A stretch of 10,508 bases of DNA from CAYRTV01 sp046483285 (GCA_046483285.1 JAWODN010000082.1:1-10508), one strand, 5' to 3'; shown: positions 1 through 5,498, counted from the stretch's first letter. Numbers and translations: made by a program. Notes: generated by a model from the letters alone, not told the origin.

Positions 1-168
1 GGTGTTGCGCAGTGTCCCCGCCATTTTTTCCGAAACATGAGGAGCCGCCAAGCCTCCAGCTATAAGAAGGGCAAAGCAAAGGAGAGTGAACATTTGGGCG
101 GCCAACGGATAAAACCTGGAAGAGGCGAGGCGCCTGAAAAATTTAATACGTAAAATATCAATTCTCAT
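1..168 (-). CDS. Membrane protein N-terminus, probably a 4Fe-4S-binding membrane oxidoreductase (partial)
   Basis: This is a 56-residue N-terminal fragment that is still open at the left edge. I chose the ATG at 168-166 because an AGGA lies about 10 bases upstream. A second in-frame ATG at 93-91 would begin directly at the hydrophobic segment. The fragment has a basic, amphipathic start (IKFFRRLASSRFYPL), then one hydrophobic segment at about residues 23-42, then GTLRNT at the cut. From memory, a basic SRFYPL stretch, a single membrane segment and a downstream LRNTNLA-like motif occur at the N-terminus of membrane-bound 4Fe-4S (NosR/NapH-like) proteins. No cysteine cluster lies inside the window, so the family is an inference and the fragment could be another membrane protein. 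It is transcribed away from the repeat cluster. Confidence 0.5.
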   Translation of the reverse strand, partial: MRIDILRIKFFRRLASSRFYPLAAQMFTLLCFALLIAGGLAAPHVSEKMAGTLRNT

Positions 169-201
169 ATTAATATTATCCTGGAAATTGACTCTTAGAA
201 A

Positions 202-220
202 ATGACAGCTCCGCTGTCAT
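202..220. repeat. 8-bp perfect inverted repeat (hairpin module)
   Basis: ATGACAGC and GCTGTCAT are separated by three bases (TCC). It lies at the left end of the palindromic repeat cluster and 34 bases upstream of the start of the minus-strand membrane gene. It carries the ATGAC end that recurs throughout the cluster. The stretch that follows (221-265) holds a degenerate CCGCGGCAATCCCTTTCTGC portion of the repeat family. It could be a repeat remnant or an operator for the minus-strand gene; the former is more likely given the neighbours. Confidence 0.6.
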
Positions 221-266
221 CCTGAGGCCTGGGAAGCAGGCCGCGGCAATCCCTTTCTGCCACTTT

Positions 267-384
267 GTCATTGCGAGGCTTGCGCCAGCAAGCCGCGGCA
301 ATCCCTTTCGGCCTCGTGAAAGCGGAACCCACCGCCCATACGAGGCAGTCAGGGATTCCGAGGCACGGCGTGCCCCGGAATGAC
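267..384. repeat. Cloverleaf-like palindromic repeat, full copy 1 (118 bp)
   Basis: The outer ends GTCATT (267-272) and AATGAC (379-384) are complementary. Inside are three arms. The first is GGCTTGC/GCAAGCC at 277-283 and 288-294. The second is a long arm, AATCCCT/AGGGATT at 300-306 and 351-357, which encloses GCCTCGT/ACGAGGC at 311-317 and 340-346. The third is the hairpin GGCACG-G-CGTGCC at 362-374, flanked by TTCCG and CGGAA. The plan resembles a cloverleaf when drawn as single-stranded DNA or RNA. The unit is almost identical to copy 2, with two differences in 118 bases. It has no coding signal; both strands yield only low-complexity reading frames of the repeat. It is probably a non-autonomous mobile or REP/MITE-like element. 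Confidence 0.85.
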
Positions 385-393
385 ACACCCCTT

Positions 394-511
394 GTCATTG
401 CGAGGCTTGCGCCAGCAAGCCGTGGCAATCCCTTTCGGCCTCGTGAAAGCGGAACCCACCGCCCATACGAGGCAGTCAGGGATTCCGAGGCACGGCGTGC
501 CTCGGAATGAC
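394..511. repeat. Cloverleaf-like palindromic repeat, full copy 2 (118 bp)
   Basis: This is a direct copy of the unit at 267-384, starting 127 bases after it. The two differences are CCGCGG to CCGTGG near 421-424 and GTGCCCC to GTGCCTC near 498-503. The GTCATT and AATGAC ends and all three arms are kept; the hairpin GGCACGGCGTGCC is at 489-501. Such high identity between neighbours implies a recent tandem duplication or gene conversion. Confidence 0.85.
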
Positions 512-616
512 ACACTCAAAGGTGCTTCGCACCGCGGAATGACACACTCGAAGGCACGGCGTGCCCCGGAATGACAGACTCAAAAGTCGCTCCGACCCCG
601 GGACGACATTCCCTTT
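512..616. repeat. Array of single hairpin modules with different stems
   Basis: Three short modules follow copy 2: GGTGC-TTC-GCACC (521-533), GGCACG-G-CGTGCC (553-565) and GTCG-CTC-CGAC (586-596). The first two are followed by a (C)GGAATGACA linker and the third by a related CCGGGACGACA. The linker between hairpins is similar each time (GACACACTC, GACAGACTC), while the stem sequences differ but stay self-complementary. They look like isolated third arms of the full 118-bp unit. Confidence 0.75.
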
Positions 617-658
617 GTCATTGCGAGGCTTGCGTCAGCAAGCCGTGGCAATCCCTTT
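617..658. repeat. Partial copy of the palindromic repeat (first arm only)
   Basis: The GTCATTGCGAGGCTTGCG start of the unit is present, and the hairpin is GGCTTGC-GTCA-GCAAGCC. The copy then runs through AATCCCTTTCTGCCGCTTT and stops where copy 3 begins at 669. The long arm and the third hairpin are absent. The same truncated form with CTTTCTGCCACTTT occurs at 241-266, so truncation at this joint has happened twice. Confidence 0.75.
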
Positions 659-668
659 CTGCCGCTTT

Positions 669-785
669 GTCATTGCGAGGCTTGCGCCAGCAAGCCGCGG
701 CAATCCCTTTCGGCCTCGTGAAAGCGGAACCCACGCCCATACGAGGCAGTCAGGAATCCCGAGGCACGGCGTGCCCCGGAATGAA
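669..785. repeat. Cloverleaf-like palindromic repeat, copy 3 (117 bp, slightly decayed)
   Basis: This copy has the same order of arms as copies 1 and 2. It has a one-base deletion in the loop of the long arm (ACCCACGCCC in place of ACCCACCGCCC). It also has changes in the right strand of the long arm (AGGAATC in place of AGGGATT), and the right end decayed from AATGAC to AATGAA. Its tail (785-820) is shared with the half copy at 8780-8860. Confidence 0.8.
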
Positions 786-790
786 ATTGG

Positions 791-820
791 TTCATTGTCA
801 TGGTTTGTGGTGTATTATAC
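791..820 (+). promoter_or_regulatory. Promoter-like module TTCATT-N18-TTATAC containing GTGGTGT
   Basis: TTCATT (791-796) and TTATAC (815-820) are spaced by 18 bases, with GTGGTGT at 807-813 directly before the candidate -10. The same arrangement, with GTGGTGT at the identical offset, occurs at 8830-8859 (plus) and 5469-5498 (minus). Here it points toward the amidohydrolase gene, leaving a long leader of about 130 bases. Matches to sigma-70 boxes are only moderate, so it may instead be part of the repeat tail. Confidence 0.35.
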
Positions 821-865
821 AGCGGCCGAACCTCAGGTTCAAACCCGGGGCCGGAAAAAATCTTT

Positions 866-894
866 TTGCTACGGCCGCAATAAAATTGTACTAT
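866..894 (+). promoter_or_regulatory. Candidate sigma-70 promoter for the amidohydrolase
   Basis: TTGCTA (866-871) and TACTAT (889-894) are separated by 17 bases. Each box matches four of six consensus positions. The predicted transcript would start near 901 and carry a leader of about 55 bases with a strong ribosome-binding site. A 15-base near-palindrome lies just downstream of the predicted start. Confidence 0.4.
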
Positions 895-904
895 ATGGAC
901 GGCC

Positions 905-919
905 AGTCCCCTGGGGACT
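905..919 (+). promoter_or_regulatory. Near-perfect palindrome, possible operator
   Basis: AGTCCCC-T-GGGGACT is a 7-bp inverted repeat around one central base. It lies about 4-18 bases after the predicted start of transcription and 37 bases before the ATG at 956. This is where a repressor would block transcription. No regulator gene is adjacent, so the function is an inference. Upstream, GCGGCCG (822-828) and CGGCCGC (872-878) form another inverted pair in the same leader region. Confidence 0.35.
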
Positions 920-955
920 CCAAATCCGTTTATTTAAAGTGACAGGAGGTTTCAG

Positions 956-2563
956 ATGTTGTTTGCAGCACGGAAGAAGAGAGTTTCTCTTGCCGCTGTT
1001 GTCCTTTTGGCTGTGTTTCTTTTTCTGCCGGCCGCACTTCAAGCGCAGGTCGTCCCGGCCCCCGACCGGGGTCCGGATGAAGGAAAAGGGCCTTTCGAAC
1101 GCCTTATCATCCGCGGCGCTATTTTGATCGACGGCGACGGATCACCGCCGCGCGGACCGGTGGATATTGTGATCGAGAACAACCGGATAGCCGGAGTGGC
1201 CTCGGTCGGTTACCCTGGAGTGCCGATCAGCGAAAGACGCCGGCCTCAAGACGCAACCCATGAGATCGATGCCTCCGGGATGTATGTGCTCCCGGGTTTT
1301 GTAGATACTCATGTCCATGCCGGAGGGCCTCCCAAAAATCCCGAGGCCGAATACGCCTATAAACTCTGGATGGCCCATGGAGTCACCACGGTGCGGGGAG
1401 TCGCCCTCGGGCCTTTCAACTGGACCCTCAAGGAAAGGGAAAGAAGCGCCCGTAACGAAATCGTGGCCCCCAGAATTTTCGCCTATCACCGGCCCGGTTC
1501 CGGCGAAGGCTGGGACGGCGGCCGCCCCACAACGCCCCAAATTGCCAGGGAATGGGTGCGCTGGGCGGCGAAACAGGGAATCGACGGATTGAAGCTGGGC
1601 TCACATGATCCTGAAATCATGGCCGCCCTCCTGGATGAAGCGGCCAAGCACAAAATGGGCTCCACCGCCCATCTCGGCCAGGTGGGCGTGGCCCGGATGA
1701 ACGCCCTGGACTCCGCCAGGCTGGGCTTGACCTCCATGACCCATTACTACGGCCTGTTCGAAGCTCTGCTCAAGGATTACGCCATCCAGCCCTGGCCTCA
1801 TGATCATAACTATGCCAATGAACAGAACCGATTCGGCCAGGTGGCCAGGCTCTGGGATAAAATCCATCCCCCCGGAAGCAAAGAGTGGAAAGCCCTTATT
1901 GACGAGTTTTTGGAGCTCGGCTTCATTCTCAACCCCACCATGACCATTTACCAGGCCAGCCGCGACGTGATGCGGGCCCGCAATGCGGACTGGCATAAAA
2001 CCTACACCCTGCCTTCCATGTGGGATTATTATCGGCCTGACAGGCGGGCCCATGGATCCTACTGGTTTTACTGGACCACCGCGGATGAAGTGGCCTGGAA
2101 GAATTTCTTCCGCCGCTGGATGATGTTTTTAAATGATTATAAAAAAGCGGGAGGGCGAGTCACCACCGGGTCCGATTCGGGATTCATTTATGACCTCTAC
2201 GGCTTCGGCTACATCGAGGAATTCGAGCTCCTCCAGGAAGCCGGCTTTCATCCTCTGGAAGTTATCCGGGCCGCCACCCTCCACGGCGCCGAGGAGCTTT
2301 TTGAGCCGGCCGGAAAGCCCATTGAGTTCGGATTGATCCGGCCCGGGCTCCTGGCCGATTTGGTGATTGTGGATGAAAACCCCCTTGAAAATTTCAAGGT
2401 TCTCTACGGAACCGGCGCCGTCAAGCTCAATGACGAAACCGGGGAGGTGGAAAGAGTGGGCGGAATCAAATACACCATCAAGGACGGAATCGTTTATGAC
2501 GCCAAGAAGCTTCTGGCAGATGTGGCGGACATGGTGAAAAAACAAAAAGCCGGGAGGGAATGA
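956..2563 (+). CDS. Exported metal-dependent amidohydrolase
   Basis: This 535-residue member of the amidohydrolase superfamily (imidazolonepropionase/Xaa-Pro-dipeptidase-like branch) hydrolyses an amide or related bond using a metal centre; its substrate cannot be read from sequence. A basic start and hydrophobic core (residues 1-30, ending ALQA) form a Sec signal peptide, so the enzyme acts outside the cytoplasm. The metal-site motifs are in order: HVH at 119-121 in GFVDTHVHAGG, lysine 213 in GLKLGSHD, His239 in TAHLG, His263 in MTHYYG, and Asp407 in TTGSDSG. The C-terminal ATLHGAEELF and PGLLADLVIVDENPL are typical of the family's final beta-sandwich. The start is supported by AGGAGG seven bases before the ATG. 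The gene converges on the PLP-enzyme gene with 14 bases between stops. Lys213 may be the carboxylated bridging lysine. Confidence 0.9.
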   Translation: MLFAARKKRVSLAAVVLLAVFLFLPAALQAQVVPAPDRGPDEGKGPFERLIIRGAILIDGDGSPPRGPVDIVIENNRIAGVASVGYPGVPISERRRPQDATHEIDASGMYVLPGFVDTHVHAGGPPKNPEAEYAYKLWMAHGVTTVRGVALGPFNWTLKERERSARNEIVAPRIFAYHRPGSGEGWDGGRPTTPQIAREWVRWAAKQGIDGLKLGSHDPEIMAALLDEAAKHKMGSTAHLGQVGVARMNALDSARLGLTSMTHYYGLFEALLKDYAIQPWPHDHNYANEQNRFGQVARLWDKIHPPGSKEWKALIDEFLELGFILNPTMTIYQASRDVMRARNADWHKTYTLPSMWDYYRPDRRAHGSYWFYWTTADEVAWKNFFRRWMMFLNDYKKAGGRVTTGSDSGFIYDLYGFGYIEEFELLQEAGFHPLEVIRAATLHGAEELFEPAGKPIEFGLIRPGLLADLVIVDENPLENFKVLYGTGAVKLNDETGEVERVGGIKYTIKDGIVYDAKKLLADVADMVKKQKAGRE

Positions 2564-2577
2564 GGCCGGACCGCAGG

Positions 2578-3744
2578 TCAGGTGTATTTGAGTCCGGAGG
2601 CGGTGTTGAAGACCACCACCTTGTCGGAGGGTCCGATCTGATTGCTTTGGATAAGCGATTTCAGCCCGGCCAGAGCGGCCGCGCTCTCCGGGGCCGCAAA
2701 AAGCCCCTCCTGCTCCGCCAGCCGGTGCTGGGCCTCTATAATCTCATGATCCGACACCGCCACCGCCGTGCCCCCGCTTTCCCTGATGGCGGATAAAATC
2801 AGCCGGTCGGCGAAGGCCGTGGGCACCTGGATGCCGGGGGCTATGGTGTGGGGATTTTTCCAAGGCCTCATGCGGGACCGGTCATGGGCTATGGCCTCCA
2901 CCACCGGAGCGCAGCCCGCGGACTGAACGCTTATCATCCGGGGGCGGCGGGATCCGATCCATCCCATCTGCTCCATTTCCCGGAAGGCCTTCCACATCCC
3001 CACCAAACCGGTGCCTCCGCCGGTGGGGTAGATGATGACATCCGGAAGAACGCCGCTGAAGTCTTCCGCCAGTTCATACCCCATGATCTTTTTCCCTTCC
3101 ACCCGGTAAGGCTCTTTAAAGGTGGATACGGAAAACCAGCCGTTCTCTTCGGCGTCTTCAGCCGCCCGGGCGGCGGCATCGGAAATCAGGCCGTCCACCA
3201 GCACCAGGCCGGCGCCGGTGATCCGGACTTCGGTCTGGTTGACCTCCTGGGCGCTCCGGGGCATATAGATATGGGCGTTCAGGCCGGCTCGGGCGGCGTA
3301 GGCGGCCAGGGCTCCGCCCGCGTTTCCGGCGGAAGCCATGACCAGGTCTGTCATCCCCAGCTCCGCCGCTTTGCTCACCGCCATGACCAGTCCGCGGGCT
3401 TTGAACGATCCGGTGGGATTGGCGGCCTCGTCCTTCATATAAAGATAGGGCCTGCCCAGAGTGCGTCCGGTCCGGCTCAACTCCAGCAAAGGGGTGTCCC
3501 CTTCCCCCAGGGTCAGCTGGAACCGGGGGTCTTTCACCGGCAAAACCTCCGCCCACCGCCACATCCTCCCCGGCCGCAGCCGTGCTTTTTCCGGGGTCAG
3601 CACCTCCGCCGCGGCGGCCAGGTCATATTGGGCCAGCAGCGGGGACCGGCAGTCATGACAAAAGGTCTGGGGCTTGTCTGGATCGAATGGCTCTCCGCAT
3701 TCCGGACAGGCCAGGTGGGTTAGGAATGTTTTGCATTGCGGCAT
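2578..3744 (-). CDS. thrC: Threonine synthase-like PLP-dependent enzyme
   Basis: This 388-residue fold-type II PLP enzyme probably converts O-phospho-L-homoserine to threonine and phosphate in the cytoplasm. The N-terminus carries a zinc ribbon, Cys13-x2-Cys16 and Cys29-x2-Cys32, often found in threonine synthases. Lys115 in NPTGSFKARG should form the Schiff base with PLP. SAGNAGGALA (138-147) is the asparagine loop beside the cofactor, and PTGGGTGLVG (240-249) binds its phosphate. The C-terminus NTASGLKY is also typical. The length fits the family. The ATG at 3744 begins MPQCKTFLTHLACPECG, matching the usual family start, yet no ribosome-binding site precedes it; an extended -10 box lies seven bases upstream instead. 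No other threonine genes are nearby. A diaminopropionate- or cysteate-type lyase with the same fold is the main alternative. Confidence 0.75.
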   Translation of the reverse strand: MPQCKTFLTHLACPECGEPFDPDKPQTFCHDCRSPLLAQYDLAAAAEVLTPEKARLRPGRMWRWAEVLPVKDPRFQLTLGEGDTPLLELSRTGRTLGRPYLYMKDEAANPTGSFKARGLVMAVSKAAELGMTDLVMASAGNAGGALAAYAARAGLNAHIYMPRSAQEVNQTEVRITGAGLVLVDGLISDAAARAAEDAEENGWFSVSTFKEPYRVEGKKIMGYELAEDFSGVLPDVIIYPTGGGTGLVGMWKAFREMEQMGWIGSRRPRMISVQSAGCAPVVEAIAHDRSRMRPWKNPHTIAPGIQVPTAFADRLILSAIRESGGTAVAVSDHEIIEAQHRLAEQEGLFAAPESAAALAGLKSLIQSNQIGPSDKVVVFNTASGLKYT

Positions 3745-3751
3745 AAATAAA

Positions 3752-3760
3752 ATTATAACA
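3752..3760 (-). promoter_or_regulatory. Extended -10 box giving a leaderless transcript
   Basis: On the minus strand TGTTATAAT (3760-3752) is a perfect extended -10 element, TG-N-TATAAT. It ends seven bases before the ATG of the threonine synthase-like gene, so transcription should start at or within a base or two of that ATG. The intervening bases TTTATTT contain no Shine-Dalgarno sequence. The hexamer at the -35 position (GATTAT) is poor, as expected where an extended -10 is used. Confidence 0.55.
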
Positions 3761-3764
3761 CATA

Positions 3765-3793
3765 TTGCTCTTGAATAATCTTTGTTTTAGGAT
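3765..3793 (+). promoter_or_regulatory. Candidate promoter of the DDAH-like gene
   Basis: TTGCTC (3765-3770) and TAGGAT (3788-3793) have a 17-base spacer. Both boxes match four or five consensus positions. The start of transcription would fall about three bases before the ATG at 3803, so this transcript would also be nearly leaderless. However, AGGATG inside the same stretch could instead serve as a ribosome-binding site of a longer transcript; the two readings compete for the same bases. It overlaps the divergent promoter region of the PLP-enzyme gene. Confidence 0.35.
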
Positions 3794-3802
3794 GATGACA
3801 CT

Positions 3803-4684
3803 ATGGATAAAAAATTCGGGGCGCAAAGCATGGTCGAGAGAATAACCAGAGTGGCGGTCAAACGGCCGGAAGAGGCGTTTGTGAGTGCGGAAAAAATTGA
3901 ACAGGAATGGCGCCGGATAGGTTTTTCAGCCGCACCAAACCTTGAAAAAGCCAGTCAAGAATTTGCCGAAATGGAAGAAATCCTCAAACAGGAAGGCGCG
4001 GAAACGCTTCACTTGCCTGTTGATGAGAGAACCACGCTTGACTCCATGTACACTCATGATCCGGTGCTCATAACAAACTCTGGAGCCATCATTCTGAAGA
4101 TGGGCAAAAAGGAAAGGGGAGGCGAACCGGCGGCTTTTGAAGATGCCCTGAAAAACTGGGAAGTGCCGATTCTGGGCAGGATCACTGGAAAAGCTGCGGC
4201 TGAAGGCGGTGACCTGATGTGGCTGGACAAAAAAACTCTGCTTGCCGGTTGTGGATTCAGGACAAATCAGGAAGGGATTGACCAGCTTCAGGAGATTTTG
4301 CAGCCTCTCGGAATTCAAGTCCTTGCCTGTGACCTGCCTTATTGGAACGGGCCCGGCGAAGTTATGCATCTTATGAGTATCATCAGCCTGCTGGATACTG
4401 ACCTGGCTGTTGTCTATAAGAAACTTCTTCCTGTCCGTCTTTATAACTTGCTTTTAGAAAGAGGCTTTCAGTTAGTGGATATTCCGGAAGAAGAATTCCC
4501 CACTCAGGGCTGCAATGTTCTGGCTGCGGCTCCCCGCCGTGCCGTCCTGCTTGAGGGCAATCACCTCACCTGCCTGCGTCTGAAAAAGGCGGGCTGCTAT
4601 GTATATGAGCTTCCCGGTCAGGAAATCGCCTTCAAAGGCTCGGGCGGCCCTACCTGTCTCACCCGCCCCCTTTGCAGAGAATAG
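3803..4684 (+). CDS. Dimethylargininase / arginine deiminase superfamily hydrolase
   Basis: This 293-residue guanidino-group-modifying enzyme most resembles N(omega),N(omega)-dimethylarginine dimethylaminohydrolase. That enzyme splits methylated arginine into citrulline and a methylamine in the cytoplasm. The nucleophile is Cys285 in GGPTCLTRPL at the C-terminus, the family's signature. Other active-site candidates are Asp86 (MYTHDPVLI), Glu134-Gly-Gly-Asp (AEGGDLMW), Arg153 (CGFRTN) and the catalytic His189 in GEVMHLMS. The length is typical of the family. The start is the ATG after AGGATGATGACACT. Base use is less GC-rich than the flanking amidohydrolase and PLP-enzyme genes. It stands alone on the plus strand. 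Related amidinohydrolases with another guanidino substrate cannot be excluded. Confidence 0.8.
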   Translation: MDKKFGAQSMVERITRVAVKRPEEAFVSAEKIEQEWRRIGFSAAPNLEKASQEFAEMEEILKQEGAETLHLPVDERTTLDSMYTHDPVLITNSGAIILKMGKKERGGEPAAFEDALKNWEVPILGRITGKAAAEGGDLMWLDKKTLLAGCGFRTNQEGIDQLQEILQPLGIQVLACDLPYWNGPGEVMHLMSIISLLDTDLAVVYKKLLPVRLYNLLLERGFQLVDIPEEEFPTQGCNVLAAAPRRAVLLEGNHLTCLRLKKAGCYVYELPGQEIAFKGSGGPTCLTRPLCRE

Positions 4685-4689
4685 AATCG

Positions 4690-4752
4690 CCCCAACAGGG
4701 GGAATTTCACCGGAATTTCGCCCCCGCATTTCGGGGACCGGATTTCGGGGAC
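4690..4752. repeat. Short degenerate repeats GGAATTTC / ATTTCGGGGAC
   Basis: Directly after the DDAH-like stop codon there is a small hairpin, CCCC-AACA-GGGG (4690-4701), followed by GAATTTC. GGAATTTC then occurs at 4701-4708 and 4712-4719. ATTTCGGGGAC occurs at 4729-4739 and 4742-4752. The hairpin could act as a weak terminator of the plus-strand gene. The TTTCGGGGAC pieces are reminiscent of decayed ends of REP-associated elements, which I cannot verify here. Confidence 0.4.
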
Positions 4753-4812
4753 TTTGAATTTTGGGTTCGCACCTGCCACTAAGAATTTATCAGTACCAAA
4801 ACAGCAAACTCA

Positions 4813-4836
4813 CTAAAAATGCCATTCCGGGGAATG
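4813..4836 (-). terminator. Candidate rho-independent terminator of the THEP1-type gene
   Basis: Reading the minus strand, CATTCC and GGAATG form a six-pair stem with a two-base CC centre; in practice this is five pairs and a four-base loop. It is followed after GCA by TTTTT. It lies 63 bases beyond the stop of the nucleoside-triphosphatase gene. The stem is short, so termination may be weak. The GGGGAATGAAGTGAC on its plus strand also resembles the end of the palindromic repeat family. Confidence 0.4.
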
Positions 4837-4899
4837 AAGTGACAAGGGATCTCTGAATACTTTGTCTGCGCCGCACGATATCGACCCAATGGGCGGGCG

Positions 4900-5424
4900 T
4901 CAGGAAACGGCTGAATCCAAAGCGGATGTGATTTTATCGAAAATCTCATCCTTATTTTCCTTTGTCAAAAATAACACTTCAGAGTCGCCTCTTTTTTTAA
5001 TTTTTTCGCAAAAGGGATCCCGGGACATCTGGATGGTGGCGATCACCGGTTTATCCGAGTCTAAAACACTCCGGACAACCCGCTTGAACTTTTCCGAATA
5101 TAATTCCATTTTCCCGATCTCATCCACCATAAATATACCGGCGTCTTCGAAACTTTCCATCCATTTATCCATGATCCGGCCGATGGCTTCCATATCAACC
5201 CCGTATTTGGATACTTTTTTATCGCTCTTGACATCCACTGAAGCCAGAATTTCCTCATTCCCGGAGGCGATGTCGATGATCTTGAATCCGTATCTTTTAT
5301 GGCCCCGGCGCATATCCGGTGTGACGATACCGGAAATATTCCGGTCTTTGTACCTGTCCATCAGCTTCTGAATGAGGGTGCTTTTGCCCGAACCGGGTTT
5401 GCCGGTTATGAGAAAATTTCGAAT
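4900..5424 (-). CDS. THEP1-type nucleoside-triphosphatase with an ATT start
   Basis: This 174-residue P-loop NTPase of the THEP1 (NTPase_1) family hydrolyses nucleoside triphosphates; the cellular role of bacterial members is not settled. Walker A is GKPGSGKS at residues 8-15. FMVDEIGKME at 98-107 is the family's Walker B signature. The first canonical ATG in this frame (5361) would remove the whole P-loop. In frame upstream, a TAA at 5442-5440 bounds the gene, and no ATG, GTG or TTG lies between it and the P-loop. ATT at 5424-5422 stands eight bases after AAGGAG and gives the usual family start M-RNFLITG. I therefore take ATT as the start. A sequencing error is the alternative. The gene is single, with its own candidate promoter upstream and a hairpin-plus-T-tract downstream. 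Confidence 0.85.
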   Translation of the reverse strand: MRNFLITGKPGSGKSTLIQKLMDRYKDRNISGIVTPDMRRGHKRYGFKIIDIASGNEEILASVDVKSDKKVSKYGVDMEAIGRIMDKWMESFEDAGIFMVDEIGKMELYSEKFKRVVRSVLDSDKPVIATIQMSRDPFCEKIKKRGDSEVLFLTKENKDEIFDKITSALDSAVS

Positions 5425-5468
5425 CTTGGCCTCTCCTTTTTATTTCCCCTGAAGTCATTGGATTATGT

Positions 5469-5498
5469 TCATAACACACCACAAAAAAGGTTAATCAA
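5469..5498 (-). promoter_or_regulatory. Candidate promoter of the THEP1-type gene (GTGGTGT module)
   Basis: On the minus strand TTGATT (5498-5493) and TTATGA (5474-5469) are spaced by 18 bases, with GTGGTGT immediately before the -10 at the same offset as at 791-820 and 8830-8859. The predicted transcript would start near 5462 and carry a leader of about 38 bases including AAGGAG. The rest of this 189-base gap to the DUF362 stop holds AT-rich direct repeats of TTCAATT/TTCATCAA near 5510-5535 and nothing else I can name. Confidence 0.45.

Noticed and set aside
267..785. CRISPR array
   Set aside because: Spacing between copies is irregular (127, 223 and 52 bases), the repeat units are over 100 bases, the supposed spacers are themselves repeats, and no cas gene is present.
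829..850. GGTTCAAACC, tRNA T-arm-like
   Set aside because: The five-pair stem around the loop does not form (TCAGG against CCGGG) and no acceptor, D or anticodon arm is found upstream.
176..1127. Overlapping reading frames on both strands with peptides such as SLRGLRQQAAAIPF and CHSEARRASESL
   Set aside because: They are translations of the palindromic repeat. They recur with each copy, lack ribosome-binding sites and have low-complexity composition.
2129..2545. 138-codon minus-strand frame inside the amidohydrolase gene
   Set aside because: It is a shadow of a well-supported coding region with conserved motifs on the plus strand.
4862..5371. 169-codon plus-strand frame opposite the THEP1-type gene
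   Set aside because: The minus strand carries the Walker A and DEIGKME motifs, and the plus frame has no family features.
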